Source: Gaertneriomyces semiglobifer (taxonomy: Eukaryota; Chytridiomycota; Chytridiomycetes; Spizellomycetales; Spizellomycetaceae). From it: DNA of 64,000 nucleotides. Below the pieces are notes generated by a model. That model had not been told where the DNA came from and searched no databases. It was given only the letters and a program-made list of their open reading frames with translations. The translations under genes and the position numbers were made by a program. Below, one piece after another: positions 23,900-33,339 of the stretch. Position 1 is the first letter of the stretch; each line of letters starts with the position of its first letter. The DNA lies in contig JAHLKF010000002.1 of NCBI GenBank assembly GCA_025558075.1, positions 806,001 through 870,000 of the forward strand. Reading direction: 5' to 3'.

Positions 23900-25666
23900 A
23901 TGACGGGTTTAGTGGTTTCGCCATTGGTACATGTAGAGTCTGAAAGATTGCCATCGCCGGGCGGACCTTGCTCAAGCATATACCAGCCAAACAGCACCAT
24001 TGAAACTGAGTCTGGCCATTGCACATCTGCTACAGTAGGGTCAGATAATGGCGTGTGCCTCAGTCCTCAAAAGAAGAGGCAAAAAGTAGACGGCGATGTT
24101 CAAGACGCACCCATATCATCTGGTGAATCGGCCGTCGACACTTTGGAACGACTGGCTGCTGCTATGCTCGCCAAAAACCTTGAGCTCCCTGACCCTGCCG
24201 TCGACGTCAAGTTGGATTTATCCAGTGATGACATTCCTCACTTGCATCTATCGGTACAAGACGACCCTTTAACGTCCGTCGATGATTTGGCGCCTGCTGC
24301 GGAGCCACCGATCTGTGAATCGGACATTCCTTCCCGACATTCGCCGCCACCACCGTTTCATAATGTACGGTGGTCAGTCGCAGCGGAGAAAGGGTACCGA
24401 GGAACGCCGGCAGCTAAAATCCCCATTCACCCCGAGCTAGAAGACGTCCATTGGCCAGAAATGGCAGATATCAAGGATGAGACGGACTCGACTTACAGTT
24501 CACAAACTTCAGAGACAACGCTATGTGGTGCCAAAATCTTTATTCTCGCTGATGGGCATGGCGGTGCGGAAGCCCCAAAATTCTTTGTTGCCAATGCCAC
24601 GCGCGTCATTCGATCTTTATTGGAGTCACGACCGTGGGACTTTGGTAATGAACGGGACCAAAATGATTTCAAGAAGGAAGTTCGCACCGCATTTCAGATT
24701 CTAGACGCCTCGTATGGGTCACGAAAAGTAGAGGAGTTTCGCCGCTGGAACGATGGAGCGCAGAAAGGGATCAAGCCAGTAGATGATGGATGCACCCTGG
24801 TAGTGAACATTCTTCATGGAGAATACTTCTGCAACATTAATGTTGGTGACTCGCGCACCGTTGTGGCAAAACGCACGTCAGCCGAGACTCCATCAACGTG
24901 TACACCGGCGCCAACCCGGCCATGGACGGTAGTTTTTGCATCAAGTGATCACAACATGACGCATCCTGCCAAGATACACCACATTCAAACCGCTGGCGGT
25001 TGGTTCGTGTATCCCTTTGGTTCGTTGCGCACCATGGTCATACCTAAAACCCCGGAACCACGAGAACAGCCTTACAACGAGCTCTTGGGCATGCGAATAT
25101 ACCGACCTCTGAGTGAACGGATGCGAGCTGTCGGTGTTTCGAACCGCCGTACTTTGAACCTTTCCGCCACGATGGGTGACCTCTCCTTCAAAATCGAACC
25201 GGCTGTACTGAGTTGCCTGCCAGATGTTTCCTTTGTACCGCTGGATACTAAGGAGGAGTACGTGATTGTGGCAGCCACAGATGGTGTTTGGGATCACTTG
25301 AAGACGTCCTTTACTGACTCTCAGAATCTTGTGGTCATGAACACGGTGGGGTCATGGCTGGACGGTCAGGGAGACGCATCTGGTGAAGAGGACACGAGCT
25401 CTGAAGATATCACATGCTCTGTGCAGGAGGAGAATACCGTAGACGCAGAGACGGCATCCGCCCGCACACAAGTGGCCGGAGAGGATCTTTGTTCCTCGCT
25501 GTCAGAAGAAGATCGGTTGCGAATCGCGTCGGTTGCATTGGTGGAACGCCAACCTCTTGGATGCCAGGCGTCAGGCATATCTGGTGCGAACCTTTTCACA
25601 CCGCGTCTCTGCCGTTATGACGATGCGACCGCCTTCATCATACATTTAACGAAGGCAGACTTGTAA
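23900..25666 (+). CDS. PP2C-family Ser/Thr phosphatase
   Basis: Single exon, 588 residues. The N-terminal 170 residues are disordered, then YRGTPAAKIPIHPELED leads into the PPM fold. Metal-binding and structural motifs in order: ILADGHGGAEAPKFF (DGHGG), DDGCTLVVNIL, FCNINVGDSRTVV, SSDHNMTHPAKIHHIQTAGG, LSATMGDLSFK, VAATDGVWDHL and DDATAFIIHL. The paired aspartates for Mn/Mg (DGHGG, ATDGVWD, DDATA) are present, so it should be active. A long acidic insert (DASGEEDTSSED) lies before the last motif. The subgroup with the RTMVIPKTPEP block is found in several lower fungi but I do not know its substrate. Confidence 0.85.
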   Translation: MTGLVVSPLVHVESERLPSPGGPCSSIYQPNSTIETESGHCTSATVGSDNGVCLSPQKKRQKVDGDVQDAPISSGESAVDTLERLAAAMLAKNLELPDPAVDVKLDLSSDDIPHLHLSVQDDPLTSVDDLAPAAEPPICESDIPSRHSPPPPFHNVRWSVAAEKGYRGTPAAKIPIHPELEDVHWPEMADIKDETDSTYSSQTSETTLCGAKIFILADGHGGAEAPKFFVANATRVIRSLLESRPWDFGNERDQNDFKKEVRTAFQILDASYGSRKVEEFRRWNDGAQKGIKPVDDGCTLVVNILHGEYFCNINVGDSRTVVAKRTSAETPSTCTPAPTRPWTVVFASSDHNMTHPAKIHHIQTAGGWFVYPFGSLRTMVIPKTPEPREQPYNELLGMRIYRPLSERMRAVGVSNRRTLNLSATMGDLSFKIEPAVLSCLPDVSFVPLDTKEEYVIVAATDGVWDHLKTSFTDSQNLVVMNTVGSWLDGQGDASGEEDTSSEDITCSVQEENTVDAETASARTQVAGEDLCSSLSEEDRLRIASVALVERQPLGCQASGISGANLFTPRLCRYDDATAFIIHLTKADL

Positions 25667-25833
25667 ATATTATGGAATGAGATAGATAGATAGCATCTAC
25701 AATAGTCACCTTAGGTAGAACTGTACAAAACTAATGAATAATGGCATCTGCATGAACTGAGAAGCCATCCTCGCGCAATTGGCTCGCTTGCGAGAAGACC
25801 AAAAGTATGAGTAACAGTTTTATCAACATATAT

Positions 25834-27061
25834 CTACAACTTGGAACCATCTCTGGGAATGTGCAGGCCTTTTGTGGCAATCTGAGAGACTCGCATCGCA
25901 CACGGCTGGAAAAGGCGTGCAACATTCTTGGCGTTGGCCGACGATGCCTGGTTTCTCTTCACACGCGCGGCAATACCTTGTGTGATAACCGCCAACTGGA
26001 GATGAAGCATGAGTATGTTTGTACGGTCGTGACAGTGCTATGAAATGTTCGTGTACATACCCGGAAGAAGGAGAAGGCAACGCAGAATTCCCATTTGGGT
26101 ATTGGATACGCGCGGTGCGTCAGTCGACAGTACTCTCTCAGCATCTCATCGGCTTCTGGAACAGGCAATGGACGTTTCGCATCCATCAAGGCCATTCCTT
26201 CAGGGAACATGCCCTGGCCTGGGGTGTACCATGGCAGCAACAAATTGGCGAGGTCGCTTAGTGGGTTTCCAACAGTGCTCAGTTCCCAGTCAAGAATACC
26301 AATGACACGCGGCTCGGTGGGATGAAAAACCATATTGTCGAGCTTAAAGTCACCATGGGCAAGGGTCACTATATCTTCTGGGAAATTCTGTTGGAACCAT
26401 TTGATGGTGTTGGGAAGATCATAGAGTTCACCAACGGCCTCCCCGTTGGCGTCGGTGACTTTGGCTTGTGCCTGAGAGACTTTCGCGAGTGTGCCTATCT
26501 GGCGTGGGTAGAACCCGCCTTGCTTGCCGTAATCACCCAGTCCAATCTTCTTAAAGTCCACGTTATGCAATTTCGCGACAGTCTCGATAATGGAAAAGTA
26601 GTAAGCCCTTCGCTCAGATACTGGTATGGTGCTGAGCAGGTTATCACTGAAAATACGACCCTCGAGGAATTCCATGATGTAGAAGGGCGTGCCTAGCACA
26701 GATTTATCCTCGCACAATAGGAACACTTTGGGAACAGGCACATCAGTGTGTTGGCCAAGAGCATTGAGAACTCGATATTCCCTTTCCACTGCATGAGCGG
26801 TCTGGGAGATCAGAGCGCCTGGTGGCTTCTTGCGCAAGACGTAGCGCGTGTTACTGCCAATTCGACCGTATATGAGATCGAATGAGATCGAAGCGGCCAA
26901 TCTCTCTGGCAAAAGAGATACACTCACGTTGCGTCCTTTAAAAAGTAGGTCGGGTTGCTCTGACCCAGCTTGAATTGTTTTACTTCGACAGGGGCTTGAA
27001 ATGTGCCCGAGGGCATGTGTTGGTTCAGATAGTCGGTGAGCTTTTTAACATCTATTTGCAT
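25834..27061 (-). CDS. ACAD10/11-type APH-fold kinase ending in a peroxisomal signal
   Basis: Three exons, about 362 residues. Exon 1 (27061 downward) is MQIDVKKLTDYLNQHM...SNPTYFLKDA. Exon 2 continues NTRYVLRKKPPGALISQTAHAVEREY. Exon 3 ends IPRDGSKL. It is an aminoglycoside-phosphotransferase-like kinase with catalytic loop HGDFKLDNM, metal-binding DWELSTVGNPLSD and the family block MEFLEGRIFSD. In animals this domain is fused ahead of an acyl-CoA dehydrogenase in ACAD10/ACAD11 and phosphorylates 4-hydroxyacyl-CoAs. Here it is free-standing and ends in SKL, a canonical PTS1, implying peroxisomal catabolism of hydroxy acids. The last-exon junction (FFR/LAVITQGIAARV) matches the family end. 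Confidence 0.88.
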
Positions 27062-27566
27062 CCTACGTATGGACGGGACTGATCAGGATGGCTTGGCGTA
27101 AAGAAAGTGACAACAACCGCCCAGAGAACTTACCCTTCGCGGATGCCACCAGTGGCCTGACCATGTTCATTGTCGTTCTGTGGCAGCATTCTCTTTACCT
27201 TCACCGTCTCTCAACTCAATCTGTTCCTGTTATGAAAGCGTCGTTCCCTATGCCGCTATGCGTCCTGCACTTGTCTTACGTGCTTGCAGTGTTCAATTCA
27301 GTTGCTGTGCGTGCAGCAGCTTTCAATCTCATCAATTCAAGTCGCAATTGTCGCTGCGCGGAGGTGTCGCGAGGTGGGTAATCTTTTTGGCCGAGCACAG
27401 CTAACTTCCGTGGGAGATCATTGTGTGACATTGTGTGACATGACGCGGCGGTGTGACCAAAGTGGCGTCGGCGTCGGACATTTTGTCCGAAGCTGTCCGA
27501 ACGCCAGCCGTTCGCGTCGTTTGTCACGGTCTGCGGTAGGATTTCGCAGTGGTCCCCCAATGAAGA
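27062..27566. other. Divergent promoter region, kinase / RAD51C
   Basis: 505 bp between two start codons facing apart. A direct repeat TTGTGTGACA occurs twice in tandem at about 27421-27440. No gene is seen. Confidence 0.45.
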
Positions 27567-29235
27567 ATGGGCTTTCGCACACAGCGCCCCATTGCTTCCC
27601 TTGATCTGGAGCAGGGAGTGCGAGTGCTCCTTGCTGCCGGTGGGTACCGCACAACGGGCGATCTGGCAGGAGCCACCGCACAGTCTCTTGTCCGAGGTAT
27701 GTTGCAAACCCAACAGACAGGTGCGCAACAGGCGCTGTAGATAACAGATTGCTCCAAGAGCTAGGGATGACGCTGGATCAAGCTAATAATGTGATGCGAA
27801 AGGTGCACCATGGTGAGAAAATGAGAACTATCTGCACATGTAATCACAGGACCTGTTGACCTAACTCTCTGACCACAGAACCGATACCTTCAATATCGGC
27901 ACTCGATGCTCTTAGCAAGGAAAGAAGTCGATGCTCCATTACAACATCTTGCAAGGCGTTTGACGATATGCTTGGCGGCAGTGGTCTGCCCGGAGGAAGA
28001 GTCACGGAGATATGCGGTGCCCCCGGGATGGGTAAAACGCAATACGGGTGAGCTTCTTATCTCACGAGTTCATAAACCTTTACTTGCAATGCTCAGGCCT
28101 CGTACTCCCTTAGCATGCAGTTGTGCGTCAATGTCCAGCTGCCACGATCTCTTGGCGGTGCGAATGGGGACGCGATATACATAGGTAGGTCATTTCATCT
28201 GATCATCCGATGTTCAACGGCTCATAAATGTTACCCGGCATAAGATACGGAAGGAAGCTTCATAGTAGAAAGAGTGGCTCAGATGGCTGCCGCCACGATA
28301 AACGCACACCATCTCGCTGGCATGTCGGGTACGTAGCCCCAGTGATCCTCAGTAGGTATCTGATCTCATGTGCGCGTCTCCTGTGTAGGATGTCGAAACA
28401 CAGTGGATGACTTTCTTGCTCATGTTTACGTCTTCAGGGTTCACGGTTACTTGGAGGAGGTGGCTCTCATGAACCAGCTGGACGAGTTTTTGAAGAAGCA
28501 CACAAATGTTTGTATTCCTCCAAAGAGTCCGACTTGCCGCTATCTCATTTTGAAACAATACCTGTAGGTTCGTTTAATTGTCATCGACAGTATAGCGTTC
28601 CACTTTCGCCAGAGCTTCACTGACATGGGTTTGCGGACACGGTTACTTAATGGCATGGCCCAGACACTTCGTAGAGTGGCTGATCAGTATAACATTGCTG
28701 TACGTCATTCCGTATTCCGAGCTCTCCTTTTAAGAGAAATGCACTTGCTCACTCCATACCACTAATAGGTCATGCTTACAAACCAGATGACAACCAAGAT
28801 CAGCCGTGGAGCCAATAGCAGTGGTACCGATTCCACCACGCTGGTCCCAGCCTTAGGTCGGCATCATGGCTCCATATCAACATGGCTCTGCCGTGTAGGA
28901 TATTAACAGTATACCGCCGTATAGGCAGCAGCTGGGGACACGCTTGCACAAATCGCATCATACTATACTGGCAGCGAGACATAAGGTTGGTAGTCAAAAA
29001 GTGCTGGCAAGTGCTGAACTACTCTCACCTCGACTGTCCAGATGCGCAACGCTTGTAAAATCACCAAATTTACAGGAAAGAACGGTCCAATATGACATCA
29101 CTGTAAGCCTCCATTTTGATGATATACTGTGGATTCAAGGTCAAAACTAACCAAACCCTGTATGACGCGAAGCCGGATGGCGTGCGGGATGTCGCATCCG
29201 GTTATAATCCGCTTAAACGTCGCCTCGAGCAGTGA
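27567..29235 (+). CDS. RAD51C: RAD51C recombinase paralogue
   Basis: Eleven exons (27567-27696, 27741-27812, 27879-28047, 28114-28184, 28245-28328, 28389-28507, 28568-28699, 28769-28856, 28925-28985, 29042-29102, 29140-29235) give 360 residues with every phase consistent. A TGA two codons upstream fixes the start. The N-terminal helical domain is DLEQGVRVLLAAGGY. The RecA core has Walker A GAPGMGKTQ, the IDTEGSFIVERV-like segment, Walker B VRLIVIDSIAFHF and L2-region TNQMTTKI, then LGSSWGHACTNRIILYW, typical of RAD51C. The tail GVRDVASGYNPLKRRLEQ has a basic patch like the nuclear signal of the family. It acts in BCDX2/CX3 complexes in homologous recombination. The last intron is only 37 nt. 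Confidence 0.93.
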
Positions 29236-29962
29236 GATGGACGCGAATTGAGATCCGATCCTGGTGCTACCAGTAGAAATGCGGACAGCCTGGCGTGCAG
29301 GCTGTTGAGCGGCCTCAAGCGGTGCTTTATGGAAGTGAAGCTTCGCCAGTGTACCTGTTTCTATTGACCCGGATGACATGTGCAAGAGTGGTTTCGGCCA
29401 CGTAAGGCTAGCGAACGGTTGTTGACCGAGGCATCACTGTGGCACGTAGGAAAGTACATGATGTGATGACCAGGACACATACCGACGGCCGATTCTGGTT
29501 AACATCTGCGTTCAGCCATCTGGCAAGCGGCAAGAGGACAACAGTGAATCAAGACTTGGTACAGTGGAGCGAACACATGCAGAGGCTGGGGACGCGCGAT
29601 AAGGATAGCTTCATGCTCATAGTGCTCATTCTCATGGAGAGAGCACGTATAGGCTCTATGAAACATGATAACCACAATTTCTGTGGCCCAGTTCTTGATT
29701 CTCATCCATCACGGCGATATGTTATGAATGATGTGCTTGAGGTGTCGCACCAACAGGAGACTGTGCTTCACTGCCAAAGCTCGTTTCTATTATACGACAG
29801 AGTGCATGCTACATACGTACATTTTCGTCAACTCAATAGGTATACCAATGCCATCTGAACCAAAAAAATATCATCATATCAACCAAAAAGGCTTCCGGTG
29901 TGACCTGCATGATTGGCTATCGCTCCGGCCACGCCCTGACCACTGAATGGCCGTCTTCCACT
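29236..29962. other. Convergent intergenic region
   Basis: 727 bp. A 139-codon plus-strand frame (29439-29858) has no recognisable features and is probably chance. Confidence 0.4.
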
Positions 29963-30742
29963 TCAAATTTCCAATGTTAAAGCCTGCTCCAGGTCGACGT
30001 CAAACATAGCCCGTTTGAATTCGTTGAAGTTGATCTTTCCATCTTTATCCAAGACATCCGCCTCCAAGATCGTCTGATCGACGAACGACTGTATTTGAGT
30101 GTCCGATAATGATGATCCAACCATAAGCTTGATTATTTGGAAGAGGTCCGACGAACATATGAAACCGTCCGAATTAACATCGTATACTCTGAATGCAACT
30201 GTGCAATGGGGTCAATCATACACACGCTTCAAAGGCAGCGACCCAAAGCGAACACTCACAAGATAGCTTTTCTTCTCTTCTAGCTTTCTTCCCGAACACG
30301 CTGAGCGCTGCAACAAACTGTTTGAAATTCACTTCATTTCGTCCGTCAGAATCAAAGACCGCGACAACCCGTCGAGCTAACGGGTTCATCGCGAGTTCTG
30401 GAATGGCGGTCATTTCTTCCACGGTTATCAGACCGGAATTGTCTTTATCAAGGTGTCGAAACCGTTTATATAGCGTATGGATCTGAGAGGGTGTGACTGG
30501 CATGCACGACCCAGTGGAAAAACAATGTACCAAGGACGAGAAAAGCGATGCAGGCGACAGTGCATAAACATGAGCAGTCAAATGGGAGCATGCAGGAACA
30601 TAAGGAGGAAGATATCACATTGTCATTAGCCTCATATTATTCTATGGCACCTATGATGACAAAGAGTGCAGCACTTACAGGTGGAGATGCTTTGCAACTC
30701 TTCCATTTCCTCTGGTTGTAGTTTCGTAGACGCCGACCCCAT
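29963..30742 (-). CDS. CNB1: Calcineurin regulatory subunit B
   Basis: Three exons, about 176 residues (family about 170-175). It starts MGSAST, a good N-myristoylation site. Four EF-hands follow: DKDNSGLITVEE (canonical), DSDGRNEVNFKQ (Gln in place of the final Glu), DVNSDGFICSSD (Asp at position 12) and a fourth loop in VLDKDGKINFNE. Family hallmarks are NPLARRVVAVFD, FVAALSVF, KLMVGSSLSDTQIQ and QTILEAD. It is the Ca-binding partner of the calcineurin catalytic subunit. Compared with remembered homologues, the fourth loop has one extra residue after EAD, so position 1 becomes Val unless the register shifts. Confidence 0.9.
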
Positions 30743-31234
30743 CTCGTTCTTTTACTTCACTATCCTATACCAACTTTAGATTCAGTCAACTGCTCCCTAC
30801 ATGCCATGTGGTTAGTTCAGCGATTCTATGCAAGTTGATTTTGATAGTACGTACATTCGACTCTGATCGATAACGTATGACGGACTGGCACACATATCGG
30901 CCACACAGTTCTGATGTGCTTCCCAGGCTTGGAAATATGATGACTGCGATGGTGCATTGATACACTGTGACAGATATGGGAGCAGGTCGATGTTATAATA
31001 CGGCATGCCACAAGTGTTCTGGAAATCATTTCTCGAAATCGCTCGTGCGGCTGGAATACCGTTTGATACCGTGCATACATAATACATTCATTGGCGTTAA
31101 GCGCCACATTGTCCATCAGAACTCAAAAATATGCGTATTTCAAGTGCGCCTCCGCTTCCATTTGGTACCAAATCCTCACATACCGCAGCGTAATCGCGCT
31201 TCGCCCAGAGCGTCCGACCATGGCCTGATAAAAT
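30743..31234. other. Intergenic between CNB1 and the SR-protein gene
   Basis: 490 bp; both flanking genes run on the minus strand. Overlapping frames here have no recognisable content. Confidence 0.4.
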
Positions 31235-32655
31235 CTAGCGACGGGGAGATCTAGAGCGACCTCGTGCGGGCGAGGGACTACGCCGACGACGTGGTGATGG
31301 TGAACGGCGACGCGGGGATGGAGAGCGGCGTCGAGGGGACGGGGAACGGCGCCGTGCGGGTGCGGGAGAGCGGTTACGATCTCCGCGGCCAGCCCCAGAC
31401 TTACCCTAATGGTAGTTGCATCAACATAAGCAAGCCGCAGGGCACGCAGGGCCACGACATTACCTCCTTGACTTTCAAAGTGTTGCCCTTATAATCGTAG
31501 CCATCAAAGAGACGAAGGGCTTCCTCCATGTCGTTTTGGTTGGAAAATTCGACAATGCTAATCACCTCAAATCAGTCGCATGGTCACGTTTGTTGACGCA
31601 GTCCAGACTCACCCATCTCCGTCGTGAGTAATGTCAGTGTAGACAACTTCGCCGGCCTTGCGCATCAAGTCCTTCAGATCCTGGAGCCCATGGTAGGATT
31701 AGAGAACGGGTCCACAGAGTAATTGGAGTAGCCAACCCGAGTAGAGCAAGACCGATAAGATATTGTCCCAACCAGGGAGAATCCGTTACGACCCAGTGAC
31801 CACAAGAGACGACCCAGGTAAACCGCTCGCCGCCCAGAGCCAACAGGAAGCCAACACAGAATCACGTAGTAGCTCAAATGAAACGCGGTTTCAGCCAGTA
31901 CCAGAGACATCCAGTAGCCAACTATATGCAGATGCAACGTGAAAATCTTTTCCACACTACGTTCGCAGTCAAGGTATTGCACCAGTCACAAAATGCTATC
32001 TACGGTATCAACCGCGGCCGCCGCATGAGCGCATCTTCCACATGCCAAGGTGTCGTTTCAAAAGTATAGTTCATCTCAAAAGAACTTACCTGCCAAGAGG
32101 TGCGCGAAGGAAGGCCAATGACATCAATTCTACATACACCGAAAATGAGTTACTTGCACCCGGGAGGGGAGAAAGCCGAGGAACGTACCTGTAGTCGCCA
32201 CGCCCACTTCCACCGCGGGGAGCGTACCTGTCGGACCGCCTATCGTCCCGATCCCGGTCACCACGATCGCGGTCGTTGCGCTCTCGACGTTCGCCCTTAG
32301 CGGGTTCGACAATGATCCTGCGCCCAGCATAGCTTTGGCCGTCCAGCTGCAGCAAAAGCAATTCCCGTTAATCTACGAATCGATAGAATGTGCTCCGTAG
32401 AAGGACATACGCGTTCGACACAGTCCCGGGCATCCCTGTCATCCTGAAACTCCACAAACGCATATCCCGGAAGAGCGCGAAGTTCCTTAATGCGGCCATA
32501 CTCTCTGGTGAGCTTTTCCACCTCGCGCTCACTCACATCATTTGGCAGCTTGCCTTAGAGAAAGCGATAACGATTAGTTACAAGTTTCCCATCGTTCGAA
32601 AAGTGAAAAACTGAAAAACAAACATACCGATGAAGACTCTGTTGTAAGGCGCCAT
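31235..32655 (-). CDS. SRSF1-like SR protein with two RRMs
   Basis: Seven exons, about 250 residues, starting MAPYNRVFIGKLPNDVSE. RRM1 has RNP2 VFIGKLP and RNP1-like GYAFVEFQDD. After an R/D/G-rich linker, the second, pseudo-RRM has the diagnostic SWQDLKDLMRKAG heptapeptide SWQDLKD of SRSF1/4/5/6. The domain continues GIVEFSNQNDMEEALRLFDG. The last exon encodes an RS tail of repeated RRRSPSP units ending SRSPRR. Such proteins define 5' splice sites and bind exonic enhancers. It and the Tra2 gene about 9 kb away encode similar tails (SPSPRRR), which makes two antagonistic or cooperating splicing regulators in one window. Confidence 0.88.
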
Positions 32656-33339
32656 TTTCCTCGGGAAACACTCGCAGTACCACACAGTCCTCCTAACAGA
32701 ATAACTCTCTCCGGCCTCGACCTCTGCGTGGCGATAACGGTGGTTCGTCGTTCAGTCGTCACTTTGGTTGAAGATCAGATTCCCGGCAATTTAACGGCTG
32801 GTTTATGTCATCAGCTAATATGACCCTAACACTACCGCGTCGACGCGTGACGGTTGTCAGTCAGTAGTTCCTCTGTTTGTCCAAACGCATTAACAGTTGC
32901 GTGCAGTGACAGCCGGGGTTTTGTTGAGTCAGTAGCGGTTGTGCATTGGGGCAAGGGTTTGTAAAGTAGGATAGCAAAGGTGTACAAAGCGAGCGGTGTG
33001 CGGAAGTGGAAGTTGAAATTGCAAGTGTCATCAGTCGCAGGATCGCGCCTGGCAGAAAGTGCTTGGCATTCAGCCTTGGCTGGTTCTTGGCGTTCGCTCC
33101 TTCTGTAGATATCATCGTACATACCTTTGGTGAGTTTGGCTCTATGAACAGTGAACAGTGGTTCTCAGTCATTTATTCTTGCCACTACAACCTGTAGAAA
33201 GCAGTGGTTTTTTTCGTGAACTCTTTTTGAGAGAGGCGGGACCTTGAGAGGTTGAGTTGTCTCGTTCCGATTGCTCCGTACTCGCTGGTCAAGGTTGAGA
33301 GGAGGGTGACAGCGAGACGTGGGCAGTTCTTCGGATTAG
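32656..33339. promoter_or_regulatory. Divergent promoter region, SR protein / dynamin
   Basis: 684 bp between start codons facing apart. No gene or clear TATA box seen. Confidence 0.4.

Noticed and set aside
27418..27681. Minus-strand frame over the RAD51C first exon
   Set aside because: Shadow of the RAD51C exon; no features of its own.
29439..29858. 139-codon plus-strand frame between RAD51C and CNB1
   Set aside because: No motifs, mixed composition, no splice partner; length is within chance for this GC content.
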